A stretch of DNA of 64,000 nt from Halobacillus halophilus (GTDB taxonomy: Bacteria > Bacillota > Bacilli > Bacillales > Halobacillaceae). This document shows, piece by piece, positions 17,893 through 27,323 of this stretch (position 1 is its first letter; each line of letters starts with the position of its first letter). Under the pieces are notes generated by a model. It was not told where the DNA came from. It saw only the letters and a list, made by a program, of their open reading frames with translations, and searched no databases. Both the position numbers and the translations under genes were made by a program. Location: assembly GCF_020171985.1 (NCBI RefSeq), contig NZ_JAIVAL010000001.1, positions 372,001-436,000 of the forward strand, in the 5' to 3' direction.

Positions 17893-18485
17893 ACATACGC
17901 ACCTCCTTTTTTAATCGTTTTAATCTTCTGCTGTTGCAGAGAATACTTTAAGTGATGAATCCCGTACATAATAAATAAAACGACCATACCTTTTAATACA
18001 AAAATTATCATTTGTTGATTCATAATGGGCTCTTCTAAAATGTAAATTGAAAGTACCAAATAAGACCATAATGTACCAAATGCATTTATAAGAAGCCATA
18101 CCCCTATTAAACTAGGTAGATCTTCAAACATTTTATGAAGCACAAATAAGAAAAATATTACTCCCAGGTAAATACCCGGGAGTCTGGACCAAACTGGCTG
18201 CACTAGTAGAAATAGCTGCACAGCTGTATAGCCAATACTTAACACGATAGGCCAGAAATGCTGGATCATATGTTTATGAGTAATTTTCCAAAAATAAGTA
18301 CCAAAAATGGCTAATAGCAAAATAGAGTAGAGCTGAAAGTTTATGAACGGATTATCTCCGAAGGAATATGTACACATTATGATCCAGATAAAAAGTAACA
18401 AGCGACTTCGCAAGGATGAAGCTGGAATGAAAAAAAAGATGATGAGAGCAAGGAACCAAGCGTACCAGTAGTAAATAGCTGCCAA
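17889..18485 (-). CDS. yphA: YphA-like integral membrane protein
   Basis: A 198-residue protein made almost entirely of hydrophobic segments, with about six predicted membrane helices and a basic C-terminal tail (QQQKIKTIKKG). Its length and its place between fni and yphB match B. subtilis YphA, whose function is unknown. It appears to start at TTG, preceded by GGGGTGG. The four-base overlap with the YIEGIA gene indicates one translational unit with yphB and the small partner gene. Confidence 0.75.
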   Translation of the reverse strand: MAAIYYWYAWFLALIIFFFIPASSLRSRLLLFIWIIMCTYSFGDNPFINFQLYSILLLAIFGTYFWKITHKHMIQHFWPIVLSIGYTAVQLFLLVQPVWSRLPGIYLGVIFFLFVLHKMFEDLPSLIGVWLLINAFGTLWSYLVLSIYILEEPIMNQQMIIFVLKGMVVLFIMYGIHHLKYSLQQQKIKTIKKGGAYV

Positions 18486-18551
18486 AGCTTTCCACCCCTT
18501 CCTTCTATCTATTATGGATCACTAAGCCCTTCTTTAAACATCTGCCCATAT

Positions 18552-18578
18552 AAAAAACCCATGATTATCATCATGGGT
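18552..18578 (-). terminator. intrinsic terminator of fni
   Basis: A 9-base-pair stem (18557-18565 with 18570-18578) is followed by a run of U on the minus strand. It overlaps the last codons of fni. Confidence 0.85.
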
Positions 18579-19608
18579 CAAGTCTTTGGTCTGACCATTC
18601 TTTAGTCCTGCCAAATAATATATAGGGGTTATGAGACAAGTCGTGAATATTAGGTGTATTCAACAACATCATCGCAATTTTCACTTCTTCATGAATATGA
18701 TAAATTTCATTGACCAGAGCCTCTTTACCCTCTTCAACCAGGACACGAAGCAGTCCTCCAGCCATTCCGAATGCCTTTCCTCCCAGAATGAGTCCTTTCA
18801 CTCCATCAAGTCCGTGGCGAATACCTCCGGATGCGATAATGTGGAGGTCCGAAGCGACAGTGGAGGATTCCAAAATAGAAATAGGGGTAGGGATTCCCCA
18901 GTTGTTAAATGATGATAAAGGGTTGTCTCTTCTCATATTCTCAACTTTAGAGAAATTTGTACCCCCCTGGCCCCCTACATCAATATAACGTACCCCCATA
19001 GAATATAGGGATTCCACTGTCTCTTTTGACATGCCATAACCTACCTCTTTAACGATCACAGGAATAGACATTTTAGATACAATCTCTTCTATTCTATGAA
19101 GACGGTGGGAGAAATCTCTGTCTCCTTCAGGCATTATTAATTCCTGAAGTGTATTAATATGAATTTGCAGTCCATCCGCTTTAAGCATCTCGACAGCTTC
19201 TTCTGCCTGAGGAACGGTAGCTTCGCTCCCTACATTTGCAAAAATGATCCCATCAGGATTTACTTCCCTCACAACTTCATAGGTGGATCTCTCCTCGGGA
19301 TTTTTAATGGCTGACATTTGGGAACCTACAGCCATTCCAATACCGGTTTCACTTGCTGCTAAAGCGAGGTTCCGATTAATTTCTTTCGTTTTTTCTCCAC
19401 CACCACCGGTCATTGCATTAACAAAAAGAGGGGAACTTAGATGAAGTTCCCCTACTTGTGTCTCTATACTCAATTGATTAAAGTCCAGTCGAGCCAGACT
19501 TTGATGAACGATTTCCACATCATCAAAATGATTGCGATAAGCTCGTTCGTGACCTAATGCATGGCGGATATGATCAATTTTCCTTTCAGACCTTGTCATA
19601 TCCAACAC
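18571..19608 (-). CDS. fni: type 2 isopentenyl-diphosphate delta-isomerase
   Basis: FMN- and NADPH-dependent interconversion of isopentenyl and dimethylallyl diphosphate. Family motifs are clear: NAMTGGGGEKT near residue 64, VGSQMSA near 97, VKEVGYGMS near 190, DVGGQGGTNF near 211 and ASGGIRHGLDGVKGL near 265. The length of 345 residues is normal. It follows ypfD by eight bases, as in B. subtilis (ypgA). It supplies the precursors used by hepS-hepT. Confidence 0.96.
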   Translation of the reverse strand: MLDMTRSERKIDHIRHALGHERAYRNHFDDVEIVHQSLARLDFNQLSIETQVGELHLSSPLFVNAMTGGGGEKTKEINRNLALAASETGIGMAVGSQMSAIKNPEERSTYEVVREVNPDGIIFANVGSEATVPQAEEAVEMLKADGLQIHINTLQELIMPEGDRDFSHRLHRIEEIVSKMSIPVIVKEVGYGMSKETVESLYSMGVRYIDVGGQGGTNFSKVENMRRDNPLSSFNNWGIPTPISILESSTVASDLHIIASGGIRHGLDGVKGLILGGKAFGMAGGLLRVLVEEGKEALVNEIYHIHEEVKIAMMLLNTPNIHDLSHNPYILFGRTKEWSDQRLDP

Positions 19609-19616
19609 CCGCTCAA

Positions 19617-20759
19617 TTATTTTTTGTATTTATCCAGCTTATCGCCAATCATATCACTTAGTGAGAAACCGGAATTGTCTTCTTCCTTCTCATACTGCTG
19701 GTACTCTTCTCTAGTTTGTTCAGCTTCAAGTTCTTTCATACTTAAGGAAAGACGTTTGCCTTCTCCATCTACGTCTAACACTTTAACTTGTACCTGCTGT
19801 CCTTCTTCCAGGACTTCACCAGGAGTACCAATGTGGCGATTGGAGATTTGGGAAATGTGAACGAGTCCTTCAACTCCTGGGAACACTTCTACAAATGCAC
19901 CGAAGCTTACTAAACGGCGAACCGTTCCTTCCAGTACTTCTCCCTGTTTAACTTTTTCCTGAATATCATGCCACGGACCAGGCTGAGTGGCTTTTAAGGA
20001 AAGAGATATTCTCTCGTTATCGCGATCAACAGATAGTACTTTAACTTTAACCGTCTGCCCCTCTTCAACTACATCAGATGCTTTTTCTACATGCTGATGA
20101 GACAGTTGGGAGATATGTACTAATCCGTCAATACCTCCTAGGTTTACAAACGCACCGAAGTCTGTCAATCTTTGAACAGTACCTTCAATTACCTGACCAT
20201 CTTCAAGCGAGTGCAGTACCTCCTGCTTTTTCGCTGACTCTTCCTCTTCCACTACTGCCCGATGAGAAAGAATGACACGATTTTGTTCGCGATCCAGTTC
20301 GACCACTTTAAGAGAAAGGTTTCTACCTTTGTAATTTTCAAAATCTTCAACATAGTAAGTTTCTACTAGAGATGCAGGAATAAATCCACGAAGGCCAATG
20401 TCTACTACAAGTCCGCCTTTTACAACGTCTTTAACCTCAGCTTCGAAAATTTCTCCACTCTCATACTTGTCTTCCAGGTCCTGCCATGCTTTATCTGCAT
20501 CGACAGCTCTTTTAGATAGGACGATTTCATCATCTTCTACTTTTTTCACTTGCAGAGTCAACTCGTCCCCTTCGCTGACTGCATCTGAAGCTTTTTCAAC
20601 ATGAAGGCTGGATAATTCACTAATAGGTACAATCCCCTCAACTTTATATCCAACATCTACGAGGACTTGTTTTTCTTCGATTTTAACAACTTTACCAGTA
20701 ACAATGTCCCCGGCAGAGAATTCTTGCATTCCAGATACTTCTTGATTCATTTCATCCAT
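19617..20759 (-). CDS. ypfD: S1 RNA-binding protein, RpsA-like (YpfD)
   Basis: Four S1 domains cover most of the 380 residues: about 16-86, 102-172, 186-256 and 272-342. Each shows a [18 protein letters not shown] or [17 protein letters not shown] strand pattern ending in a VHISQLS-like motif. The protein ends in an acidic and lysine-rich tail. It resembles ribosomal protein S1 of Gram-negative bacteria but is shorter. In B. subtilis YpfD is non-essential and not a stable ribosomal subunit. It sits between plsC and fni. Confidence 0.93.
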   Translation of the reverse strand: MDEMNQEVSGMQEFSAGDIVTGKVVKIEEKQVLVDVGYKVEGIVPISELSSLHVEKASDAVSEGDELTLQVKKVEDDEIVLSKRAVDADKAWQDLEDKYESGEIFEAEVKDVVKGGLVVDIGLRGFIPASLVETYYVEDFENYKGRNLSLKVVELDREQNRVILSHRAVVEEEESAKKQEVLHSLEDGQVIEGTVQRLTDFGAFVNLGGIDGLVHISQLSHQHVEKASDVVEEGQTVKVKVLSVDRDNERISLSLKATQPGPWHDIQEKVKQGEVLEGTVRRLVSFGAFVEVFPGVEGLVHISQISNRHIGTPGEVLEEGQQVQVKVLDVDGEGKRLSLSMKELEAEQTREEYQQYEKEEDNSGFSLSDMIGDKLDKYKK

Positions 20760-20860
20760 ACCAAGCTACCTCCTTCAATTTCCGACACAACCTTGAAACA
20801 GAAATGCCCTTTTTTCTAACTTCTAATATTTAGAGCTTTTTGTCAAGTGATTACGCTCCA

Positions 20861-21442
20861 TCAGCTGTGAATTTTATGCAGTTTTCTGATTTCTTCCATA
20901 ATTCGATCCGTTACGACTTGTGCAGAAGCTTTTTCCTCACGGTATCTACTCATATCAATGGGTTCACCATAAACGACTTTCAACCGCTGGAACTTCTTGT
21001 AAGGCCCTACTATAGCACAGGGAACAATATAGGCTTCAGAACGCAGAGCAAAGAAACCTGCACCAGCCAAGCCCTTTCCAATTTCGCCATTCTTCTGTCT
21101 TCTTCCTTCTGGAAAAAGACCTAGTACATGATTATTATTAAGAATTTCCAAACCTTGACGGAGCGCATTACGATCACGCATGCCTCTTTTTATTGGAAAA
21201 GCATGGACTCCTTTAAGAATTCCCCCAATCAGCTTGTTTTTAAACAATTCTTCTTTGGCAAGAAAGTAGATATCCCTGCTATTTGTAATACCTACTACAG
21301 GCGGATCTGCATTAGATATATGATTGGAACAGACAATAACCGGGCCTTCTTTAGGAATATTGTGTTTACCTATAACTTTAATTCGGTATAAAGGGTAAAA
21401 GATGACAGCACAAATCCATTTACCCAGCTTATACAAACTCAT
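20861..21442 (-). CDS. plsC: 1-acyl-sn-glycerol-3-phosphate acyltransferase
   Basis: Second acylation in phosphatidic acid synthesis at the membrane. The catalytic HX4D motif is in CSNHISNADPP near residue 40, and the substrate-binding FPEGRR motif is near 115. An N-terminal hydrophobic segment anchors it. At 193 residues it is of the short PlsC type. It lies 3 bases after cmk; a cmk-plsC-rpsA order is widespread in Firmicutes, although B. subtilis has plsC elsewhere. Confidence 0.92.
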   Translation of the reverse strand: MSLYKLGKWICAVIFYPLYRIKVIGKHNIPKEGPVIVCSNHISNADPPVVGITNSRDIYFLAKEELFKNKLIGGILKGVHAFPIKRGMRDRNALRQGLEILNNNHVLGLFPEGRRQKNGEIGKGLAGAGFFALRSEAYIVPCAIVGPYKKFQRLKVVYGEPIDMSRYREEKASAQVVTDRIMEEIRKLHKIHS

Positions 21443-21445
21443 TAT

Positions 21446-22126
21446 TTATTCCCCCCTCTTCTTCTTTTCATTTACTACTTTAATTATCTGGGCTACTACT
21501 TCTTCTATTGTTAAAGAGGTGGTGTCTACAATAACGGCATCGTCAGCTTTTACCAAGGGAGCGACTTCACGATTTGAATCTATTTCATCACGCCTGCGAA
21601 TCTCTTCCTTAAGGTCTTCCAAGTTTGAGTCATACCCTTTAGACTGATTTTCTTTATGACGTCTTTCTGCTCTTTCATTCACAGAAGCAATCATAAATAT
21701 CTTTACATCAGCATTAGGCAGTACATGAGTCCCTATATCTCTTCCGTCCATCACTACACCTTGTTGATTAACAAGTTCCTGTTGACGGCTTACCATTTCT
21801 TCTCTGACCTCTTTATGTTTGGATGCAATCGATACCTGGTTCGTAACATCACTTGTTCTTATATCATCCGAAACATCCTCACCATCAAGAAGAACTCTCT
21901 GTCCATTCTCACTCTGCACTAATTCTAGGGCCGTGTTCCTCAATAATTGCGCCAGAGCATATTCATCTTCCAGTGAAACACCATTATTTAAGGCTTTCCA
22001 AGTTAATGCACGATACATGGCCCCTGTATCTACATATATTAAAGATAATTTTTCAGCTACTCTTCTTGCTACAGTACTTTTTCCGGCAGCAGCTGGGCCG
22101 TCGATTGCAATTGTCATAATATCCAT
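21446..22126 (-). CDS. cmk: cytidylate kinase
   Basis: Phosphorylates CMP and dCMP with ATP. The P-loop [13 protein letters not shown] is at the N-terminus, the [12 protein letters not shown] motif is near residue 35 and [13 protein letters not shown] is near 150. I place the start at the ATG at 22126, which gives 226 residues and has GGAGG upstream; the open frame begins earlier at a TTG inside that ribosome site, and an ATG three codons later is also possible. It is the first gene of the cmk-plsC-ypfD-fni group. Confidence 0.95.
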   Translation of the reverse strand: MDIMTIAIDGPAAAGKSTVARRVAEKLSLIYVDTGAMYRALTWKALNNGVSLEDEYALAQLLRNTALELVQSENGQRVLLDGEDVSDDIRTSDVTNQVSIASKHKEVREEMVSRQQELVNQQGVVMDGRDIGTHVLPNADVKIFMIASVNERAERRHKENQSKGYDSNLEDLKEEIRRRDEIDSNREVAPLVKADDAVIVDTTSLTIEEVVAQIIKVVNEKKKRGE

Positions 22127-22285
22127 GAGTTCAGTTTCCTCCAATTTACCTTATACAAATAAAAGCGCACTCAATTAATGAAAGCGCGCCTAAGAGCCCT
22201 CAGAGGGCTGACTCCACCACGAGAGACTCTTAATTACTCTGTAAAGAATAACATAACTAATTGGAAAAAATCCATTATTATGTAG

Positions 22286-22948
22286 CTAATTTAGTGCCTT
22301 TCTACGCATGTTCATCTGTTGCTCAAAACAATATCGAATAATTAACTGACGTTGTTTTTCCAAAATATTTTCAAACTGAATGGATACTTGATTTCTTGTT
22401 CCGCTTTCTTGTTGAATTATTCTTACTATGATTCCCTCTGACTCCACGTAACGGTTTTCACCAGAATTCATAGGGAGAACTAACGTTAAGTTAACGCGCT
22501 GACACTTGTGCATCTGTACATGAAAAGGTTCTAAAATTGCTGCTCCGCCACCACTAATATCCTGAGTCACTGCTGTAAAAGATTGGTTTTCAAACTGAAC
22601 CGCCACATCTATTGAAGCATCTACACGCACATACTTTCTACGCTGTATTCGAATAAGATCTTTTCGAGGAGGAAATGAGAGTACGAGCACCGGAATGTTT
22701 AATTTTTTTCGAGCTACTACCTCCGTGTAAAAGCTATATACAGATTGATCCTCGGTAATAAAGCTCGCCTGAATTTCAGTACCTTCCATAATAAAAGCCG
22801 CTTTATCCGTCTTTACATTAATAGGATAATCAATATAAATATACCCTTTCGTGTAATCAACAAGTTTACATTTATATTTCTCCGGTTCTTCATTATCCTT
22901 CGAGTTAATTTCCAGGTTGAACGCCATACCAATTTTTAAAATCTCCAT
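22286..22948 (-). CDS. ypfA: PilZ-domain c-di-GMP receptor (YcgR-like, YpfA)
   Basis: A YcgR-type protein with an N-terminal beta domain (about residues 1-95) and a C-terminal PilZ domain. The c-di-GMP ligands are visible: the arginines of IQRRKYVRVDA near residue 98 and DISGGGAAI near 135. In B. subtilis the equivalent (MotI/DgrA) acts as a c-di-GMP-dependent flagellar brake by binding the stator. It has 220 residues. The ATG at 22948 follows GGGGG closely. Its presence suggests that c-di-GMP signalling operates here even though cheR at its usual locus is destroyed. Confidence 0.9.
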   Translation of the reverse strand: MEILKIGMAFNLEINSKDNEEPEKYKCKLVDYTKGYIYIDYPINVKTDKAAFIMEGTEIQASFITEDQSVYSFYTEVVARKKLNIPVLVLSFPPRKDLIRIQRRKYVRVDASIDVAVQFENQSFTAVTQDISGGGAAILEPFHVQMHKCQRVNLTLVLPMNSGENRYVESEGIIVRIIQQESGTRNQVSIQFENILEKQRQLIIRYCFEQQMNMRRKALN

Positions 22949-23037
22949 TATATCCCCCAACTATACATGACTTTTGTATTAATTATATTATCTCATTTTT
23001 TTATTAATTTGAAAAGTATATAGGTCTTAAGAATTAT

Positions 23038-23067
23038 AAAAACCGCCATTTTCATGACGGTTTTTTT
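23038..23067 (-). terminator. intrinsic terminator after ypeB
   Basis: A stem from 23040 to about 23063 contains one G-U pair and a four-base loop, with T runs on both sides. It would end the sleB-ypeB transcript just past the ypeB stop codon. Confidence 0.8.
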
Positions 23068-23068
23068 A

Positions 23069-24400
23069 CTAATTAAATTTGATTTCGGCTTTCTTTAATG
23101 TTTCCACTTTTTCTTCCTGTCCATTCTGAGCGTTTATAAATATTCGATACGTCGTATTTTCTTTAGTAGTTAAAAATTCGTAACATAATACAAGCTCTTT
23201 TAAGTCATTTTCGATAACAGACAGGCGATTTTCCTGTATATCTAACCCCGGGTTTACTTTGGAGCGTGCTTCTTCTACGGTGATTTCAGGTTTTTCAATT
23301 TCACGATCCTTATGATCATCGTAGTAATCTCTTGCGGATAAACCAAGTACTTCACCATTATCTAACGCCACTTTTACAACTACGGATTCTGGATAATAAC
23401 GAATGTCATCCTTAGTATAAACATAACGAAAGATCCCTATGTTATTGTACTGGTTCGTCTCAGCCAGCTCTAAACCTTCTGCCGCAAGTCCTTCTACATA
23501 GTTCTCTGCTTTCTTGGATGCTTCGTGAAGACTAATTTTCGCCTCTCCCATTTTGCGGCTGATCATAATGGTTAAAGGGTGCCCACCTTTTACAGTTAAA
23601 TCCATATACCCATTGCGCTTCCCATTGTCAAACGAAGCCGTATAAGTTGGCACATCAGCTCCCTTACCTGATTTAGTCAGTGTAAGTTTATTAACATCCA
23701 CCTTCTCCAGCCATTGACTTGCAATTTGTTTGGCTTTTGCTTCTGAAATAAGACTCCCTTGTAGATTTTTATAACTTTTCTCTGGAGTGGTAGTTGTTAT
23801 ACCTGTTTGAGCGGTCGTTTGTGTATAACCGTCCACCGTTTTCTCTACGGTCTTGAAACCATCCACGATCGTATTATCGCCTGCTTCATTATTAGTAGAA
23901 AGAGCCAGTTGGACATCCATCCAGCGCAAATTATCTTTTAAAACAACATTCTGTACTTTACGTAACTCCGTTTCAATCTCACCTGAATGCTTATGAAGCT
24001 CTTCCAGTTTCTTTAATTCTTTTTCACTTAAAGGCTTTTTCTCTAAGTCACGAATAGCGGTTTTGTAAGCAAAATCCCCTATTTCATAAAGAAATTCTTC
24101 TGTCTTATTAAACGGTAGCAGAGTAAGCGGAAGCTGACCCACATCTGAATTTGCTTCCGAGGTGATTTTCCAAATTTCAGCTAACTGTGGTGAGAGTTGC
24201 TGTCTAGTGTTCATAGCCAGAGTAGCACCTATTTTGTCGTGCAGAAGATCTACGTTGTAAGTGAGCTCATGAAATGCACGCTGATAACTGTTCTCTGCTT
24301 GAATAAGTACTGCATTTTTATCTTGATTTTCCTTGTAACCCCAGACTGTTGTACCTATAGCTACTATACTTAATACGACAATTGTAATCCAGCGAACCAT
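23069..24400 (-). CDS. ypeB: germination protein YpeB
   Basis: Partner of the cortex-lytic enzyme SleB; each protein needs the other for stable localisation in the spore. One N-terminal membrane anchor (about residues 4-22) is followed by a helical N-domain. Three C-terminal PepSY-like repeats (about 215-440) are recognisable from segments such as EAKAKQIASQWLEKV, EASKKAENYVEGLA and TVEEARSKVNPGL. The length of 443 residues matches the family. It follows sleB by 11 bases. Confidence 0.95.
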   Translation of the reverse strand: MVRWITIVVLSIVAIGTTVWGYKENQDKNAVLIQAENSYQRAFHELTYNVDLLHDKIGATLAMNTRQQLSPQLAEIWKITSEANSDVGQLPLTLLPFNKTEEFLYEIGDFAYKTAIRDLEKKPLSEKELKKLEELHKHSGEIETELRKVQNVVLKDNLRWMDVQLALSTNNEAGDNTIVDGFKTVEKTVDGYTQTTAQTGITTTTPEKSYKNLQGSLISEAKAKQIASQWLEKVDVNKLTLTKSGKGADVPTYTASFDNGKRNGYMDLTVKGGHPLTIMISRKMGEAKISLHEASKKAENYVEGLAAEGLELAETNQYNNIGIFRYVYTKDDIRYYPESVVVKVALDNGEVLGLSARDYYDDHKDREIEKPEITVEEARSKVNPGLDIQENRLSVIENDLKELVLCYEFLTTKENTTYRIFINAQNGQEEKVETLKKAEIKFN

Positions 24401-24411
24401 TCTTACACCTC

Positions 24412-25236
24412 CTATTTACAGAATATATGTTTGCCAATCTTCTTAATTTGCGGCCTAGACCATATCCAGTCCGATGTTGCCGTGTTTGGATTAAAATAAT
24501 ATATAGCCTGCCCAGATGGGTCCCATCCGTTTATAGCGTCCATAACCGCTTCTTTTGCCGTTTCATTAGGTTGAAGCCATATCTGTCCATCACTTACCGC
24601 AGTAAATGCTCGTGGTTCAAAAATGACTCCTGACACGGTGTTTGGAAACGTTGCGCTCGACACACGGTTAAGAATTACAGATGCCACGGCGACCTGACCA
24701 ACGTAAGGCTCACCTCGTGCCTCTCCATACACAGCATTAGCCATCAATTGGATATCGTTCTGAGAATACCCACTTGGAACATTAACGGCTGTTGGCTCCT
24801 GTTTCTGAGGAGGTTTCTGGGTTCCTTTTGGTTTCTGTTGTTTAACCTGCTGAGTTTTCGGTGTACCTCCGTAATAAGTGAAATCATTTCCTCTTCTCAG
24901 TTGCTCCTGAACATATCCCTTATCATATTTACTAGCTTTGGTCAGTTTATTTTTCACTTCTTCCCCTACCAAACCATCAATTTCAAGACCAAATTCATAC
25001 TGAAAATTCCGAACGGCCCAATAAGTGCCCCATCCAAAAACCCCATCGATGTTGCCGTTATAAAACCCCAGATATTGCAATCTGGCTTGTAGTTCAATCA
25101 CATCATCTCCGGTCGCTCCATGCTGTATAACTTGATTTGAAAAAGCTTCCACAGAGTTGACAGATGTCCATTCTGAAACAGGAAAGATGAGCATAGCTGC
25201 TCCCAATCCAATGATTATCGTTTTCTTTGATATCAT
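24412..25236 (-). CDS. sleB: spore cortex-lytic enzyme SleB
   Basis: Lytic transglycosylase that degrades cortex peptidoglycan containing muramic-delta-lactam during germination. It has a signal peptide (about residues 1-32), a peptidoglycan-binding domain (about 38-98, with GATGDDVIELQARLQYLGF), a proline- and glutamine-rich linker, and the catalytic hydrolase-2 domain (about 155-274). The catalytic glutamate is in NAVYGEARGEP. At 274 residues it is slightly shorter than the B. subtilis protein. It forms a pair with ypeB and is expected to be forespore expressed (SigG), although I could not identify a convincing promoter. Confidence 0.95.
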   Translation of the reverse strand: MISKKTIIIGLGAAMLIFPVSEWTSVNSVEAFSNQVIQHGATGDDVIELQARLQYLGFYNGNIDGVFGWGTYWAVRNFQYEFGLEIDGLVGEEVKNKLTKASKYDKGYVQEQLRRGNDFTYYGGTPKTQQVKQQKPKGTQKPPQKQEPTAVNVPSGYSQNDIQLMANAVYGEARGEPYVGQVAVASVILNRVSSATFPNTVSGVIFEPRAFTAVSDGQIWLQPNETAKEAVMDAINGWDPSGQAIYYFNPNTATSDWIWSRPQIKKIGKHIFCK

Positions 25237-25317
25237 CCGAGTTACACCCCTGACCAGTAGTATTATTTATAAGATTAGTGTCCATCGGTTTAAGAACTTT
25301 ATACATCTTTATCCATT

Positions 25318-25345
25318 AAAAAAACCGCCGTTGCAGCGGCGGTTT
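25318..25345 (-). terminator. intrinsic terminator after prsW
   Basis: A 9-base-pair GC-rich stem (25322-25330 with 25337-25345) is followed by U residues on the minus strand, right after the prsW stop codon. Confidence 0.85.
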
Positions 25346-25353
25346 ACTCTATA

Positions 25354-26013
25354 TCACGTTTTTTGAAGGTCTTCATGATGTTCATTGGCCAGTCTTATCT
25401 TTCTAAAACCTATCATCCATAAAACGATCATAAATGGTGTAATCCAGTACAGCCATGTCTGGTTCGATACCGTAATAATATAATCATACAAGGTATGTAA
25501 ACCCACTGGAATTAGTAAAGCTAAACTTAAGCACAAATTTTGGTTTTTACTGGCGAATTTTGCTTTACCCATGTAAAAACCCATAAGAATTCCAAACAAT
25601 GCATGAGAAGATACTGGAAAGACAGCTCTTAACAATGCAATCTCAATTCCATTTGAAAAAATATAAATAATATTTTCTATTGTTGCGAAGCCTAAACTAA
25701 TTGCCACCCCATAGATAATTCCATCGTAGTGATGGTCAAAATCTGCGTGCCTATAGGCAACAAATAAGAGAAAAAACCATTTGAAAAATTCTTCCATTAA
25801 CCCAGCTAAGAAAAACGATCTCAATAGCGGTGTTTGAAACACCCCTTCAGTTTCAAAAGCATATTGAATAAACATCAAAGGAAATACCATGATGATGCCA
25901 ATAATAAACATGCGGATAATCAATGGAAGAGGTTCTAGCTCAATTCTTTTACTTAAGTATATAAATGTCATAATTGCTATAGCAGGAGATATGGCTGCAG
26001 TCAGCAAGGCCAT
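25354..26013 (-). CDS. prsW: intramembrane protease PrsW
   Basis: A glutamic-type membrane protease with about seven predicted helices. In B. subtilis it performs site-1 cleavage of the anti-sigma factor RsiW. The catalytic EEFFKW motif is near residue 73, and conserved histidines appear in SHALFG and in GLHTLYDY. At 219 residues the length is normal. It stands upstream of sleB, as in B. subtilis, with terminators on both sides, so it is probably transcribed alone. Confidence 0.93.
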   Translation of the reverse strand: MALLTAAISPAIAIMTFIYLSKRIELEPLPLIIRMFIIGIIMVFPLMFIQYAFETEGVFQTPLLRSFFLAGLMEEFFKWFFLLFVAYRHADFDHHYDGIIYGVAISLGFATIENIIYIFSNGIEIALLRAVFPVSSHALFGILMGFYMGKAKFASKNQNLCLSLALLIPVGLHTLYDYIITVSNQTWLYWITPFMIVLWMIGFRKIRLANEHHEDLQKT

Positions 26014-26108
26014 AAAAATCAGCCCTCTCTCATTCTTTCGCCTTATTCCAATGGTATCATGAAGAATGTTGAAAAGGAATATAGTATACGTCCGAACGGA
26101 TTAAAAAT

Positions 26109-26140
26109 AAAAAAGCACCAGCCAACCTGGTACTTTTTTA
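26109..26140 (-). terminator. intrinsic terminator downstream of ansA
   Basis: A stem of about 10 base pairs with one G-U pair (26111-26121 with 26126-26137) is flanked by A and T runs. It lies about 130 bases past the ansA stop codon and also upstream of prsW. The stretch between the ansA stop and this stem shows no coding signal. Confidence 0.75.
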
Positions 26141-26272
26141 TCAGTTCTGATTAGAATTCCACGGCTTTATGCACCATAAAGTGTACATCAAGAAGTAATA
26201 AAAGGACGGGCAGCGCACACCGATCCTTCACCAGAAATAAACCGAAAAGTCGGCTTAAGCTTTGATTAAGAG

Positions 26273-27232
26273 TTAATAAGTAATATCGCCCTCATAATTG
26301 GAAGCTAGAATAACCGCTAATTTTATGCGGGCTTTCTTACTATCATCATCATCTCCCATAATGACACCATGCTTATAAAGATCGTAGGCACTACCTAAAT
26401 AATCATAAGTTGTGTAGACAGAACCTTCTTCAGATGTTGTAGTAATTACAATTTTCACTCCTGCTTCAATTGATTTAACAATTTCAGCCATCATGCCGGG
26501 TGCTACTTGACCTCTGCCTACCCCTTCTAATACTATGCCTTTCGCCTGACTCTCACGTGCAGCTTTTATTAAAGCCCCGTCCGCACCTGAATAAGTTTTA
26601 ACGATGTCTACCCTTGGAATATCAGTTATAAGATCATAAGTTTCTCTGTATATCGGTTTTTGATAGATATGAACTTCGTCGTTATCAATGATTCCTAAAT
26701 AACCAAACCCAAAAGCATTAAACCCCTGGATATTAGAAGCGTGTTCTTTCTTTACATATTTAGCAGGAAATATGCGTTCATTAAAGACCACTACAGCCCC
26801 TGCTCCATGCAAATCCTGACTACAAGCTGCATAAATCGCATGTCTCATATTAATATATGCATCACTGCCCATCTCACCTGGCGATCTCTGAGATCCAGTT
26901 ATAACAACAGGCCGCTGATCATTAATGGTTAAGTCAAGAAAGTATGCACTTTCTTCCAGAGAGTCGGTCCCATGAGTCACGACCACACCTGAAACCATAT
27001 CATCCTCAAAGTAAGCTTCAATTTTCTCTTTAAGCCATATTAGATCCTCAAAACCTACGTGCATACTAGGTTTTTGAAATACAGAATCAATGACCACATC
27101 AATATCCGTTGGAAGCTTCAGCATTTCAGCCAGCTCCTCACCAGTTAAAGCACCAGAAGATAATTTACCGGACTGCTCATTAGGTACACTAGCTATGGTA
27201 CCTCCCGTGGTAAGCAAAACTACTTTACTCAA
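26273..27232 (-). CDS. ansA: L-asparaginase, type I
   Basis: Hydrolyses L-asparagine to aspartate and ammonia. The two catalytic threonine motifs are TTGGTIAS near residue 8 and VVTHGTDSLEES near residue 85. I chose the TTG start at 27232 because AAGGGGG lies seven bases before it and family members begin at that point; this gives 319 residues. A start codon further upstream would add seven residues (MYKGGFI) that overlap the ribosome site. There is no lipobox or signal peptide, so it is a cytoplasmic enzyme. Confidence 0.94.
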   Translation of the reverse strand: MSKVVLLTTGGTIASVPNEQSGKLSSGALTGEELAEMLKLPTDIDVVIDSVFQKPSMHVGFEDLIWLKEKIEAYFEDDMVSGVVVTHGTDSLEESAYFLDLTINDQRPVVITGSQRSPGEMGSDAYINMRHAIYAACSQDLHGAGAVVVFNERIFPAKYVKKEHASNIQGFNAFGFGYLGIIDNDEVHIYQKPIYRETYDLITDIPRVDIVKTYSGADGALIKAARESQAKGIVLEGVGRGQVAPGMMAEIVKSIEAGVKIVITTTSEEGSVYTTYDYLGSAYDLYKHGVIMGDDDDSKKARIKLAVILASNYEGDITY

Positions 27233-27272
27233 AATAAAGCCCCCTTTATACATTGCGGAATAATAAATTTAT

Positions 27273-27308
27273 AAAAAAATCTCCCAGCCCTTCTCTGGAG
27301 CGGGAGAT
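27273..27308 (-). terminator. intrinsic terminator after ypdA
   Basis: The outer stem ATCTCCC with GGGAGAT (27279-27285 with 27302-27308) plus inner pairs is followed by a run of U on the minus strand. Confidence 0.8.
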
Positions 27309-27323
27309 GGCTAAACGGCTCGC

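Noticed and set aside
25237-25310. Search for a SigG promoter upstream of sleB
   Set aside because: Candidate -35 and -10 sequences exist (TGTATAAA and CACTAAT or AATACTA), but none fits the consensus and spacing well enough to annotate.
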